A stretch of 64,000 bases of DNA from Syngnathus acus (lineage: Eukaryota; Chordata; Actinopteri; Syngnathiformes; Syngnathidae), in contig NC_051090.1 of the NCBI RefSeq assembly GCF_901709675.1, positions 2,167,342 through 2,231,341 of the forward strand, read 5' to 3'. The position numbers were made by a program, and so were the translations under genes. The notes below the pieces were generated by a model. It saw only the letters and a program-made list of their open reading frames with translations, was not told the origin of the DNA and made no database searches. Of the stretch, positions 1 through 13,390 are shown one piece after another. Each line of letters opens with the position of its first letter. Position 1 is the first letter of the stretch.

Positions 1-2170
1 GAAAAAACAAAACTGTGTTGTGACTTAAATGTGTAATTCTCTCAACTTCTGACTTGCGGCTATGAACTCTGCCTTCCACATCCATTGACACAAACCCGCT
101 GCTCGGAAACCGAGGGAGGCAAAAACAAGAACAGACATTTTGACAGCAACGGGAATTTTTTTTTTTTTCTTTTTCCCAACATGACACACCAACAAAGTGA
201 TACCGCGATCTTGTTTACCGCTAAAAGGCAAAGTAGGACTCGTCCGTGCGGGGGTGGATTGATGGAGTCATTTTTCTCCGCAAGGCTGACACGAGATTAC
301 ATCACGCCACATGAGATGAGCCGGTCGGTGTGCGTCTTCTCAGGTTCTGCCTGTACCGTGAACTCGACCCCGAGTGGAGATAATGTCCCCTTTCAAATTA
401 ATCTCCGACACTTTCCCTGATATACGACCATCGTCTTATCTGGGACGTAAACAACGCGGACTGCCCAAAAGTCAACTCTTGCCTCTATTTTATCATCCCT
501 CGCCCCTCCTCCTTCTGCTTTTATGACTTTATTGGAGAGGCTCTGGACGAGCCAGTCAGGTATGAGGGAGAGGTGGCAAAAGTACTCGCACTTTGTACTA
601 AGGTACAAATACTTAGCTTAATTCTAACACACAATGCAAAATACCATTGATGGGCTCACGAATAGATAGCACTGTTAAGTACTTTAATGAAGTATTTGTA
701 CTTGGTTAATTCGCAGCACTGGTACGAGGACAGCAGAGTCAGGGGGTTGGAGGCAGGAAGCGGGAGATTTCCTGGAATGTACCCCCCCCCCCCCCCCCCA
801 AACATGTGGTGCAATAACGGTACCGGTGACGCGGCGCCTATTTTTTTGTCTACTGTAGCACCACGTTAACATAAAAGATGAGCGTTTTTAGGAAGTGGAA
901 TAATAGCAGGAACCCATAAAAGAACATCAGCCATTTTTTTTTTTTTTTGTTTCTGCTGGGTCATTAGAGAATTTGATGCCAAGGTGTTTTAATGCAAATA
1001 GAGAATCACTACGTAGGTGGGGGAACTGTACAATGTTTAGTCACATTGAAAGACACCCCCACATCAGCTCGTCCATCTTGTGGCATTCGTCCGACGCCTG
1101 GTCTTCTGGCAGCGATGACATCACTGTCTCAAGGGGGGGTCTTCGGGGTCATAACCTTCCCACTGACCCCACGGGCTTCCCAGCACTGTGTAGACTCGGT
1201 CCGGGCGGCTCGGCCTGGGAACTGGAGCGAAGCCAGATGTGAGGGCCGTGCCCTCACCTTCTTACGTGAGGACCTCGTGAGGTTGCGGTTGACGGCGCGG
1301 TGACGCTTTCGATGACGTCGGTGGTTTCGGCAGCACACAAAAAGTGGGTTGCAGCCACAGAAAATGATGACAAAGCAGTTTTATACTGAGCGTCATTCAA
1401 GTTTTATTTTTTTTCATAGTATCACTTTGACTGGGAAGCAACATCGAATTTCTTCCCAAACATCTACAATCCAACTTTTGTCCCCAAATGAAACCGAGGC
1501 TTGATTCATATCTTCCCGTTTATTCACATCAGTGGGTCGTTTTTGAGTTGGAGTTTTTCAGATATTAACAGTGGAAGCAGTGTGGGCCCTTTTCACACAC
1601 TCGAGCCCATTCTCCTCTTTGCGCATTGACAATGCACAGCGCCAATGACGCCATGCAACGCCTTCCTTGTATTGTCCCGCGTCGGGAGGCCCCGAGGCAG
1701 CAGCTGCTTCCCTCACAAAATGACGTAGCATTTGCATACATCTGATCCAAAACATTTCGCATCATTCGCTTCTTTAATGGTGTATTTTATCGTCGATGCA
1801 TTGATTAAAGGACACCCTCGATTGTTTACTCTGGTTGAAGTAACACTGACTCATTGCTTGTACTTAATTAAAGGTAAAGGCAAGGCAAGTACTGACTTTG
1901 AAATGTACAATGTAAAAGTAAAAAAAATATTTTTACTGATATTTACAGTTCTAAACATCAACACATCAAAATGTGTCAAAATCAGCTTCAATTCTTTACA
2001 TTATATTTCATGATGTTTTTTCCCCACAAGTGATATTTTTGTGTGGTGGTGTGCTGTGAAATGTTTCTAATTTCCTTGAAAAACACACTAGATTAGGGGA
2101 AGCTCTGAGCGGAAAAAAAAAAAATCCGCCGGTCATTTTATTGGGTGTTTTACGGTAATGCCGGCTGGGG
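1..2170. other. 5' flank without a recognised gene
   Basis: I recognise no protein or RNA gene here. A run of 18 C lies at 782-799 and T runs lie near 150 and 935. A GC-richer stretch at about 1,050-1,330 is open in more than one frame, but no reading resembles a family I know and no clear splice or polyadenylation context supports it. A fragment near 2,040-2,085 resembles the body of a common fish hAT-like repeat (compare 13,131-13,390), with low certainty. The right end probably contains the rgl1 promoter and leader. Confidence 0.4.
782..799. repeat. C18 homopolymer
   Basis: An uninterrupted run of 18 C. Its true length is uncertain in any assembly. It has G-quadruplex or i-motif potential. 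Confidence 0.9.
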
Positions 2171-2432
2171 GGGAGGAGTCAGGAGCTGCGTATTCATGTT
2201 TTGAGGGCGAAGGAGGAGGCAGCTCATTCAACACAAGAGGCTCGCTCACCCGAGAGGAGCGGAACATTTGGACTTTTCCAGTTTGGACACCAGCACATGT
2301 GGTGGAGCTTGAAGAAAAACGGAGAAACAAACAAGAAGCCAAAGTTGAAAAGGTCCATCTTCATCTCTTTCCTCGCAAGGACTTTTTGGTGGTCTCTGAT
2401 GCTGTCCCCGGACCATGAGAGAAGGACTCGCC
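2170..2432 (+). promoter_or_regulatory. Probable rgl1 5' leader
   Basis: GC- and purine-rich sequence directly upstream of the first rgl1 coding exon. An in-frame stop (TGA at 2397-2399) lies before the ATGs at 2415 and 2433, so translation cannot begin further upstream in this exon. No TATA box is evident and the transcription start is not resolved. Confidence 0.35.
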
Positions 2433-5400
2433 ATGAAGTTCGCCTGGAAGAGTAAAATGGTAAAAACAATAATAAATAAAAGAACGTTTTGGAAGAAGAG
2501 TACGTTGAAAGAGGTTGAAGACGGAAGGAGGGGGGTGGAGGTCGTAAGCTTGGGAAAGTAGTGGAGATAAAGAAAGGGGGGGGGGGGTCTCTCTTTCATG
2601 TCGGGATTGATTTCGCGTTGGCCCCAGACGTAAAACGTTTACTGGACTTTTCCCCAACTCGTGAAGATGATGCTTTCAAAAACGTTAGTTTCTGGGACAC
2701 GCACGTTAGGAAAGGTTGGACAATTGTCTTTTCTCAATGCTTCAAGGCACAAAAAGCGTTAGCACTTGTTACCTTGGGTCGACTGTTAATTTGAATGTAC
2801 TCGCCAGTAAATCAATGCAGCAAACTCGTCGTTTTTTCACGCACATCGACGTGTTACTTGTGCTAGTGATGTACCGACAGCTGCTATTAGCACACTGTTG
2901 TCAACTAGTGCACAGCACGAGTAACACGCACTTGTTAGTAGTAGTGGTAGGAACAATACTGAGTGTTATTAGTCTTTTTTCCTCACACTACCAGTCGCAC
3001 ACAAACTTGGAAAACTACTGTTTTGGACAAGTAACAGGACTCGACCTATTTGCTTCTCTACCAAGGATATTGAATTAATGCAGATTTCAGGGCTCTTTTG
3101 ATAACACTTGTGTATTGTGTATTTGAAAAAAGACTGGCTTTTGGTGTCCATGTAAGCCTGACTGACTTGGAGAGATTTGGGAATCAACACACACACACTG
3201 TGTTTGTGCAGCCAGGCCAGGCCGGGCTGGGCCGGACCCCCCGTCTATTGTTTTGGGAGTATGCGGACTGCATGACTCATGGGCTGATCCGTCTTTGCAG
3301 CTGGACGTGGAGACGTGTTGCTGACCCGTGAGCTTGGGGGATTGTCCGTCCCGTCCAATTGAGCGTCCTGTCCCAAAGCTGTCGTGCTTACATCGAAATT
3401 TACAGGAGTCAGTGTGTCATTTGTTTTATTTTCAATTGGAAATCTAAAAAAAGCCTCTTTTTAATACAATATGTTTTTTTTTCTGGTTAAGAAAACATTT
3501 TGATAGATTGTTGAAGAGAAACTTCTGATAATTACGGCAGCTACAATTTTGCGTAATGGTGACTTGTATTTTTTTATGAAATCATTCTTTTTTTGGTCTG
3601 TTGAAATAATGAAAGCATTTCCAATTGAAAGTGGAAAGAATGAACGACACGCCGTTCGTGTGGTGACGTTGCTACCACTTGACCTTTTCTCGACTCCCAT
3701 TTGCGAGCGTGTGATCCAAATCTCTGCTGCAAGTGTGTTCGTGCGTGCGTGCGTGCGTGGACTTGGCCGTCATGCTGCATGCGTGGTGTTCGGTTCTGGC
3801 CCGTCTCCTGTCGACGCTTCTGTTTTTGTCTCCACATGTTGATGTGTCAGCAGAATTCACTGCTGGCTTTCAACGCTCCACACTCGCCTTGTTTTTTTTT
3901 TTCAAGTGTGTTGTCATTCATTCACCTTCCCCCTTGCTAGTTTAATGGCCGCTGTTGTGTGGCAGTCATGACGGTCCCTTGCAGTGTGTCAGGTACCGAC
4001 CTCCCCAAGGCCTTTCGAACTTCCTACCTTAATAGTCCAAACCGAAGAAGTAAGCAATTTCGCACGGTCGTGCCGATTTCGACTGACGCGCTCTCCATCA
4101 AAGTCCCATGCAGACTTGTCGCATCGGGGCTCATTTGGGAGTCGGCGCACATTCCCGTTGCGTCCTCGTCAACCTTTTCACGGCTCCCTGAAGGTTGCGC
4201 AGCTCCGGCTTCACCTCCGCCGAGACGGGGACACAGTAAAATAGATGGATGGGGAGTTTAAGGGGGGGAAGGAGGGGGGACTGGCATGCTGCAGTGTTGG
4301 GGGTTGGGAACCGCTGTACAGCACTTGTGTCCTTCTTAATGTACACGACTTACCTATTTTCCTTCTGGAGCTCAATGACACATTGAGGAACTCCTACCTT
4401 CCATTGATTAGAAATTGTAGCAAACTATCTAAATCCACTATAGAAAAAAAATCCCCATATGTTGATTAGGGAGTGAGCGAATATTTCTGAGCTTAGCCAA
4501 AGTCTCTGAGGTCATCCCAGCTTCAGTAGACATGATAGACAAAGGCCAAGCAATCCTACTTTGGATAAGCGCCAAACAGATTTTTGTCATTCCGACGGCT
4601 GCGTCGTTCACTGATAAAGTTTAAAAAAAAAATGACGCCCCCGTCAAAAAATGTCAACGGCGCTGAGGTCATCTTCTGCATATGAGCGAGTTCAGTTACT
4701 AGCTTGAAGCTAACCCACAGCTTTTATCACATCCCAAATGTCTCGACTTCTTCTTGAACTTTGCTGGCTAGCAAAGAGACTGTGAAGAGAACTCAACCTC
4801 TAATGCAGACTTCTTTTTTTTTTTTTCTCTGTTGCAGAGCTCGGTGCAGGACTGGGGGGAGGAAGTGGAGGAAGGAGCCATCTACAACGTGACGCTGAAG
4901 AGGGTTCAGATTCAGCAGGCGGCCAACAAAGGCGCAAGATGGCTGGGGGTACGGCTGACAATATTTACAGACATCCATTTTGTCGCAACGAAATGCGTTG
5001 CCTTTTTCTTGCTGACAAATCTGCCAAGTCATTCCGAGTGAAACGTCATGTGGTGGTCACGGACGGAGACATCCGCTTTCTTCAACTCGTCTCCATTGTT
5101 TTGCACGCTGGCGCCTCTCTGCATTGTTGTTTTAACATTTGCGTTATAAATCTCCCACTCTGGACGTCACCTTTAACAGCAGCTTGCACTGACGCCCCCC
5201 TCTCTCTCTCTCCCTCTCTCTCTTTTAGCTAAAGCATGTGATTTCCTGACTTTCCCAGCTTGGCAAGCAAACTGCTCGCCCCCTCCCTCTCCTCATCCAT
5301 CCCACTCTTTCTTTCTCTCTCTCTCTCTCTCCCCTCAGCCTTTTGCAGCAGCAGTTTGATGAAATGCTGTTCTGGCATTAAAAAGGCATTAAAGGCTTTT

Positions 5401-8400
5401 CCTTGAGTTGCGCATTTCGCGGCCGTACACACACACACACACAAAAAAAAGACACTTCTTGTTTCTTTAACGCTGTTGTTTACTCGGCATTGTGACACGC
5501 TCAGCAGTTTTTATCGGTAAAGCGCCGCGAGCTATGCGGGAGGGACTTGGCCGCGTCATTTTGAAGCATTAATTGAGAAATGTCTGTTTGCACGACAAAC
5601 TCAATTCTTTGTCTCATTAGTGGAAGGGCCGAACTGAACTCATGGCATTGATGGTGACAGTGTTGCAACCTTGAAACACAAATGGTGCCTCAACACATGT
5701 AGACAGACAAAATGTCTTCCTGACTTTTGCATTTCCGTAGTTATTCGCCATCGCACAAGATCTCGCGCCATTCCCGCGTGCCGAGGAAGCGTTTAAAGGG
5801 CTGTTTGCATGTGCGCTGGATATTTTTGCCTGTTGAACTCCCGGGCTAGCTCATAGTGACGGATATGTGTTTTTCTTGAGTTGTTATCGGAGGGGGGGGC
5901 TTGGAGAAAGAGGAGGAGGGGTCTGTGATTAAAAGCAGATTGGAGCCTTTCCTGCTGTAGTGTGCTAACCTCGCACAGCCCCCCCCCTTCCCTTTCTCCT
6001 TCCCTCCGTCTTGTCTGTGCCACTTCTTCCCTCCCGGTCGTTCTGCAACTCCTCAAGTCACAATAGTAGGACACATCTGGATAAGTAGCGGGGAAAATAT
6101 AGGTCAAGATTGTTCCTCCCTCTTTCCGTTCCGCCGTATTTGCTTGTTTTCAATGGAACGGCCTCGTCGGTCGCGCTCCCAAAATAAACGGCGAGGTGGC
6201 CGACACCGAATCATACAAGTTTGCGCGTGTGTTCAGGCGGAGGGCGACCGCTTGCCTCCCGGTCACACGGTCAGCCAATTGGAGACGTGCAAGATCCGAA
6301 GTATCCGCGCCGGGACGCTGGAGCGTCTGGTGGAGACGCTGCTGACGGCGTTCGGCGACAACGACCTCACGTACACATCCATCTTCCTGTCCACCTACCG
6401 AGCCTTCGCCAGCACGCAGACGGTACTGCACCTGCTGCTTGACAGGTACGTCGCTGCGCTGGGGTTTGGATTTGTCGTTTAAACGCAGCAGTTGTTTAGT
6501 GGGAGCGTATGCTCGCTATCGCAGAGGGGCGCGGAATGTAACCCGAGCGTGCGATCACTACTTTTATTCACAGTCGTGTTATCGTTGCAGATATGGAAGC
6601 GCAGAAGAAAACCAACCAGGTGCCAAAAAAAGCAACGGAGCCATCAGAAAGTGAGATTTTGTCCACTCGCCGTGAACTCTGCGCTCTTTTCACGGGTCTG
6701 AAAGTTGTCTGGTCTCCTCAGTGCCTTAGCCTCCATCCTGCGTGCCTGGCTGGACCAGTGTCCCGAAGACTTCCAGGAGCCGCCAGACTACCCCTGCCTG
6801 CGCAGGCTGACGGACTACCTACGCGGGGCTCTGCCAGGTTCCGAGGCCCTGCGACGCGCCGAGGGCCTGCTGGAGCAGCTGCGGGCGCGGGCCAGCCTGG
6901 ACGAGCCTGACGGTAAGCCAGGCGTTCACTTTATAAAATCGTTTTAGCTTTCTTAAAATCACCTGACCCAAACACGTTTGATTCTCAGCCGGGTTCCACG
7001 GCAATAGTTCCTTTTGCCTCGGCGAGGAGGATGAAGCGGACACGGAGCTCCAGGAGGACTTCTTGTCGTTTGACTCGGACCTGGTGGCGGAACAGCTGAC
7101 CTACATGGACGCAGTAAGTGCGAGCTGAGCAAACAGACGCAGAGTTGTGTTTTCAAAGGGAAACAGCTGCGTAAAGCCATCCTGTTTTGTTCCGGCCGCA
7201 GCTGCTGTTCAAAAAAGTCGTCCCGTACCACTGCCTGGGCTCCATTTGGTCCCGGAGGGACAAGAAAGACAACAAGCACAGCGCCCCCACCGTGCGGGCC
7301 ACCATCACGCAGTTCAACGCCGTGGCCGCCTGCGTGGTCAGCACCGTGCTGAGGCACCGACAGATACGGCCGCACGTCAGAGCCAGGGTCATCCAGCGCT
7401 GGATCGACATCGCTCAGGTGGGAGCATGCAAAAGTGTACCACTTTTTTTTTTTTTTTAATACAAAACGTCAATTCTTGACGATACCGATACCAAGCACCG
7501 ATACTAGTAGTGCGGATCATTTTAAAAAAAGACTAAATTCCATTTTTGGGTGATCAGCAATTTAAGTCAGTGTCAAGAAGTCATCCCGGTTGTCTTCTGA
7601 CAGGAATGCCGGATCCGTAAGAATTTCTCCTCCCTGCGAGCCATCGTGTCGGCCCTGCAGTCCAACCCTCTGTACCGGTTGAAGAGAGCGTGGAACTGCG
7701 TGCACAAGTAAGGCGCCGAACATACACTGGCTTGGAATCAAATAAGGCAAGCGTTCATGTTTTGCTTGTTTGACGGACAGAGACAGCATGCAGACGTTTG
7801 AGGAGCTGTCGGACATCTTTTCCGACCACAACAACTACCTGACCAGCAGAGAGCTGCTCATGAGGGTGAGGTTTTTTTCCCCCCTAACAATTACTATAAA
7901 TATTTTATTTTGGGCCTTCTCAGTTTATGCAGCATGATTGTCCTCGATAAACAGTGCGATCTTAAATTCCTCCCTCAAGAGACTAATAAAAACCTTCTTT
8001 ATGTCTTCATAAAGCCTTTTTGTTTACAGAGCATTCACTTAGCGATCACTCGCCTCTCGCTATAAAGTAGATCCTTTTGCACTTAAAAACCGAAACGAGA
8101 CTCGGAGCGGACATTTTCCTCCGTCGAGAACTTTCCGTGACCGAATCTATTTTGGCCCCCACAGGAAGGTACTTCAAAGTTTGCCAGTCTGGAGAGTTGT
8201 GCCAAGGAGCATCAGAAACGCACCCACAAGAGACTCCAGCTGCAGAAGGAAATGGTGAGACAAAGGATGGAAATGACGGCGGCTAAAACGGGATATTTTG
8301 GAACGCCGACTTTCATTTCAATGTGTTTTTCCTCCATAGGGAGCCATGCAGGGAACCATACCTTACTTGGGGACCTTTCTGACCGACTTGACCATGCTTG

Positions 8401-10821
8401 ACACAGCACTTCCTGACCTCGGCGAGGTACTCGACTCACTTTACAATATTCTGGAGTTAGGGAGCTCGTCGAAAAGGCAACATGAATGGCTGAATGCTAA
8501 CAAACAATGCAAAACGTCATTGACAGGGAACAATACTTGAGGAGCAGCACACGTAGACAGACAATATAACAATACTTACAGGCATAGATTCTTTATCCTC
8601 TGCAAAAGTGGAGGTGTCGATTGTCTGTGCGTTTGTTTTGTTAAGCGTGAGAGCGCACCTCCGATCAGAGCGCTTGCCCGCGTGATTTTTCCAAGTGTGA
8701 GGAATTTGCGGTCAGCCGCTTTGCGCGAGCGGTGCGTCGTCATGTTGTTTGCCTAAGCTGACCGCCGGTATGTGACGTGCGGGGGTCCTGACAGCGCGCT
8801 CTTTGTGTCCTCCGCAGGGTGGTCTCATCAACTTTGAGAAGAGACGAAGGGTAAGCGCCGCCACATCTATCGCGCCGCCCTGCTTGAAAGCGCCGCCATT
8901 GAACCGATGTTTAACTTTGGCAGGAGTTTGAGGTGATTGCTCAGATCAAGCTGCTGCAGTCGGCCTGTAACAGCTACTGCCTGACTCGGGATCAGGTGTT
9001 CCTGCGCTGGTTCAAGAGCCAGACTCAGCTCAGCGAAGAGGAAAGGTAATTGAGAGTTAACACAAGCCACCAGGAGTGCGAATGATAGGCCACACAGATT
9101 TCTTTTTTTTAATCTGGCACTCCGCAGATGTTGTTTTCTGACCAGTTGAGCCTTGCTGGAGGTCTTCGCTCCACTGAGCTCTTTTGTCGTAATCTCTTAG
9201 AGAACAATGAAAGTGGTGCACAAGGTCATCGCTGAGTGCTCCTATTGTCCACACACACACAATGTCGTATTCTTCTTGTGGCACTTGTACTGATGCATTG
9301 CGGCTTGATTGAAGTCCCTTGATGACCTTGATGAATTCTGATGTTTCCATTGCAGCTACGCCCTGTCGTGCGAAATTGAAGGCCTTGGCGATAGCAGCCC
9401 GACGTTACCCAAGCCAAGGAAAAGTATGGTGAAGAGGCTCAGCCTGTGAGTACATAAGCATACATAATGCCGGTCAAAATGTTCAGCACGTGCAAAGAAA
9501 ATCACATATTCTTTTGTATTTTCTATACTGGTGTATTTTCACTAGTGGTGCGTGGGCTCCCTCTAGTGGCAGGCAAAATAATCCACTGCCTATTAGGACA
9601 GTTCAGTTGTATTTATTTATGTACCTACCAAGTCAAAAACCTTTGCATTCAATATTTATGAACTATAATGTGAATTTTGGTTTTATTTGAATTATGAATA
9701 TATAATTATAATTAGGATGGCTGCTGTGTTGTTTCCAGGTTGTTCCTGGGTGTAGACAGCAGCGCGTCTAGCTCCAGCTCTCCGGTGCGGGAGATGCCGC
9801 GATCGCCACCGACCGGCAGCTCCGGGGAGAGCATGGACTCGGTTAGCGTCTCCTCCAGTGACTCCAGCGGCCCCTCAGACAGCGAGGGACTCACCCCCAC
9901 CCACGGCACAGACCCCCAGAACAAGGTGAACACCGGGATCTTGTTTTAAAAATAGTCCAAATCATCATTTTTAAAAAAATTTAACATGGCTTTGCGTGTA
10001 TCTTCAGCTGTCAGAGTCATCATCTTGCACGTCGCTGCATTCCATGGACACGGGCTCATCCACCACCAGCGTTTCCATGACGCCCGTGTCCCCCTTGCTT
10101 CCGGGACCCCCGTGCAGCCACCGACGCTCCGTGTCCCTTACGCCCTTGTCGCCCTCGTCCCCCGGCCAGACGCCGGCTTACAACACCCAGGCCCAGGACG
10201 CTTGCATCATCAGAGTCAGCCTGGAGCAGGGCAACGGGAACCTCTACAAGAGCATACTGGTAAACACCTCACAGCATTAGGAGAGCAAAATTGTTCTTTT
10301 CTGAGGAGAAAAAAACCTAGATTTTCAACAGTCATAATCTTACCAGAAATAATGTTATTTATGTTATTTTTATTTATTTATTTCCAGCTAACAAGTCAAG
10401 ACAAGACGAGGGCGGTGATTTCCAGAGCCATGGCCAAACACAACCTTGAGCAAGAACCGGAGGATGGTTACGAGCTGGTGCAGGTCATCTCTGACGACCG
10501 AGGTAGTCATCAGAACACGTCTCATTAATCCTCATCGTTCATATTCCTAGCTGAGCAAAACATAATTACTTTTTTTAAAAAGCCTTAAGTCCCTGCTGTC
10601 TATTTTCTTTTTCTCCACCAGAGTTGATCATCCCAGACAACGCCAACGTCTTCTACGCCATGAACACATCGGCCAACTTTGACTTCCTGCTGCGCGTGCG
10701 CGGTTCAACGCCGCGGACCGGCGTGCCGGTCCAGATGCGCGTGCGCTGCAGCTCCACGCTGCCCCGAACGCACCACCACCGCTCCAGCCTGTCGCTCCGG
10801 CTCAGCAAAGTCACACTGTGA
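2433..10821 (+). CDS. rgl1: Ral guanine nucleotide dissociation stimulator-like 1 (18 coding exons)
   Basis: A Ras effector and exchange factor that loads GTP on RalA/RalB at membranes. Coding exons: 2433-2459, 4838-4948, 6237-6445, 6591-6650, 6722-6912, 6989-7113, 7202-7417, 7604-7707, 7781-7865, 8165-8254, 8340-8426, 8818-8850, 8924-9045, 9356-9445, 9739-9925, 10008-10259, 10388-10502, 10622-10821. All junctions are GT-AG and keep frame, giving 2,304 nt or 767 residues, close to human RGL1 (768). The N-terminus MKFAWKSKM joins [14 protein letters not shown] RasGEF N-domain spans about residues 60-195 and the CDC25 RasGEF domain about 229-490 ([46 protein letters not shown]). A Ser-rich linker leads to a Ras-association domain at about 643-730 ([27 protein letters not shown]). 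Wording matches RGL1 rather than RGL2, RGL3 or RALGDS. An in-frame ATG lies 18 nt upstream at 2415. Confidence 0.95.
9555..9569 (-). promoter_or_regulatory. CTCF-like motif
   Basis: On the minus strand this reads CCACTAGAGGGAGCC, one mismatch from the core CCASYAGRKGGCRSY. It lies in the rgl1 intron between coding exons 14 and 15. By-eye motif match only. Confidence 0.35.
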
Positions 10822-12072
10822 ACGCAACACTACTCTGGAACGCAAAATGGACAAAGTGCCAAAAAACATTTGTTCGTATTATATCCTCATGCTAAGCGTT
10901 AGTTCCATTCTATTTTCCATGCTGAGGACTGTGGACTAACTAAAATGGCAGCCCGCCTGACTGCTGTGACCAATGACGCCTGCCTAGAGCAGAGAAGAGG
11001 AAACAGCGACCCCCAGTGGCCTCTATGTCTTATGGCAAGTTATATTTGCACATCAAAAAAAAAGGGGGCCTGTCCAAAGCTCCTGAGCGCCAACAACAGT
11101 ATTCTCATAGCATCAGCATTATTATTGTTAATAATATTATTAGTATTGTAGAATTTTCTTGGACCTACACCAGTCCTCATGTGAGTAGGCCTTGTGTGTG
11201 TGTGTGCTATTGAATGTGTGAGTATAGTATTGTGTATGTGTGAGAGTCATTGAATGAATGCATGTGTTAGTGTGTGAGCGAGATAGCGAGCCGCATGACG
11301 AATGCCCAGCGTGCATTCTGATTGGTTCGCCTGGGGTGCTCTTCTTATTGGTTGTCCCACTTGGGGTGCGAACGGGACTCTTGCTCTGAACTGAACCACA
11401 CAGCGTTGCACTTGTCACTTGGGCCAACATGCCGATGGGATGTGAAAAGACAACATGAACATGTCACTCTTGCTTTTTCTATGTCAATTTGGTGGAACGC
11501 CAGTCACGTAGAGGGCGACGGAGGATTTTAGCTAGGAGTAAAAAAAAAAAAAAGTGATGCCTTTCTGAAACCTCCACAGCAGCGCACATCAAACTGTGAC
11601 AGACGTGCCAAGAAAATTCCAGGAAAAAAAAAAAAACATTTCCAAATCATTGCCAGGCCAGGAAAGGTCAAAGATTGGAATCAAATCACATGAATAAAAT
11701 GACTAAAGCTCACACTGCAAAGCGCTGCTGTGGAAGAAAAATTAACGTCAATTAATGACAAGTGCATATAATCTGTTTTAAAGTTGGACTTGCCTTTGAG
11801 CTCCATGCAGCACTTGGATGCAAAATCATTGCCAAAGATGCCTCCACCTCTACCTGAACAAATAAATTATTCATTATCAATATTAGACGTGTTCTTTTGT
11901 CTTCTGTCAGAACAGTAATATTGTAGTGGGTTGACATAATTCACCCGGAACATAAATTCACGTTACATAGTTCCGGTGGGACAGTTTACAGGTGTGGGAA
12001 TTTCCTGTTGAGTTTGGTGTGTGTTAGGATCTCGAAGGGAAAAGAGTCTGCCCGTTGTTGAACGAGAATAAA
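10822..12072 (+). other. Probable rgl1 3' UTR and downstream sequence
   Basis: AT-rich sequence after the rgl1 stop. Candidate polyadenylation signals AATAAA lie at about 11,693 and 12,067; I cannot tell which is used. The stretch has short TG/GTGTGA tracts at about 11,190-11,280 and A runs near 11,540 and 11,620. No open frame here resembles a known protein. Confidence 0.35.
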
Positions 12073-13130
12073 GATAAATGTCATTAAAACAACTGCCGTT
12101 GGCACCGTCGTTTGTCACTCCGACTCCAGTCCTTGCACGCCACAATATATATTTTTAGCAGACTTTGGTGGCAAAAGTAGCCGAGTTATATTGTTCCTAA
12201 TAATCCTGGATTTAAAATTTATACCACGAGGGGGCGCTGTGGTGCCAAATTGTCAAAGGTCGACAGTAGATAATCGATGCGGTGATGGAACTCAGGTGTT
12301 GCTCGTGGGATAAGGCAAAAAGTTTTAGACCGTTGGCGACGGGCGTGTTCGTTATATTTGGTCTATTTTGGAAATTTTTCCAAGGATGAAAAGGGACGTT
12401 TTGGCCCTGTTTCATTTCATATTTATTTTGAAAGGAGTAAACAAAAGCGCAAGTGGAGGACCTCACGGATTTAGCGACTTTCGTGTCGTCTTGAGGACAA
12501 AGTTGGACGCTGCTGCTGTTTGGCCACCTTATGGATAAATGGTTTTATTCCTCGTTTGGAACCGGAGTTGTGAGGATCATCCGAAGATCCAGAACATCAA
12601 CGCCAAGGTATGTAGCAGCGCAACATTATGGTAACGTTAAAATTCAATGTGTGTTCTACGGTGATGACTGAAACAATATACACGTTGTACACGTAGCCAA
12701 AGTCTTCTCGTCTGTAAAACGCGTATTTATATGTAAATATTGAAGCATTGAGGAAGAAATGTAGCAGAGTGAATCAAGAGAAGCCTTCATTAGCTTATTT
12801 ATTAAACTTCACGTTGGAAAGCAGACACGATAGAATTAAGTTTCTAGCCAAACCAAAAGAATCAAGTTTAGTCAGGTGAATGGATTAGTGAAGAACATAA
12901 CTTTGGTTCATACATAATGAAAGCCTGGAGAGAAAAAAAATGAATATGTACAAGATATTGCAAACAAATCAAGCAGCACATTCAAAGGGTGGACAAAGTG
13001 GTGCAGAAATTTCTTCATTCACATTTGCAAATGAAATCAAACAGCGCATCGACTTGAAAAGAGTGAAAACAATTTTTTTTTTTGGTTTGAATAAGACTCA
13101 AAAACAAAAACAGGGCTTTGAGGTAGACCG
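12073..13130. other. Convergent intergenic stretch, probable distal abhd17a 3' end
   Basis: No gene recognised. On the minus strand an AATAAA lies at 12,798-12,803, a candidate polyadenylation signal for abhd17a. A GTATGT donor-like site near 12,609 follows a mildly GC-rich stretch, but no reading frame or acceptor supports an exon. Confidence 0.3.
12224..12238 (+). promoter_or_regulatory. CTCF-like motif
   Basis: CCACGAGGGGGCGCT matches the CTCF core at 14 of 15 positions. It sits between the converging 3' ends of rgl1 and abhd17a. Confidence 0.4.
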
Positions 13131-13390
13131 ATGATTCCCAACCACGATGTGCCACAAAACCATGTTCATCTCTTTATGCCAGTGACGTATAGTGCCACAA
13201 TTCAATGCTCTCCCGCTAGATGGCAGTATCAATCTGTTGTCATTCATAATATTGGAGCAGCTTTCAGTAATTTTCTAAATTGAGATCATTGTTTACTTTC
13301 CCTTTGTTGTGAAATTTGTGTCTGGTTTAGTGTTGTGAGATATTTCTCGTGTAAAATATGCACCTTGGCTCAATAAAGGTTGGGAAGCAC
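13131..13390. mobile_element. Short nonautonomous DNA transposon-like element (hAT-like MITE)
   Basis: The segment begins with TTCCCAACC (13,135-13,143) and ends with its exact reverse complement GGTTGGGAA (13,378-13,386), so it has short terminal inverted repeats about 250 bp apart. The inner text near the left end (a GTGCCACAAAAC stretch) resembles the widespread fish repeat that opens with TTCCCAACC and mentions a GTGCCG box. No transposase frame is present. Target-site duplications are not clear. It lies in the 3' region of abhd17a. Confidence 0.5.
13213..13227 (+). promoter_or_regulatory. CTCF-like motif inside the MITE-like element
   Basis: CCGCTAGATGGCAGT matches the CTCF core CCASYAGRKGGCRSY at 14 of 15 positions. 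It lies within the inverted-repeat element at 13,131-13,390. Confidence 0.4.

Noticed and set aside
992-1338. Overlapping open frames in a GC-richer stretch
   Set aside because: Open on both strands by composition; no family match and no supporting signals.
4838-10821. Assignment as RGL3 or RALGDS
   Set aside because: The N-terminal [15 protein letters not shown] and SMVKRL-type linker text and the 767-residue length fit RGL1; RGL3 lacks these.
12541-12609. A noncoding exon ending at a GTATGT donor
   Set aside because: No promoter features, no matching acceptor and no frame; the donor-like hexamer alone is common by chance.
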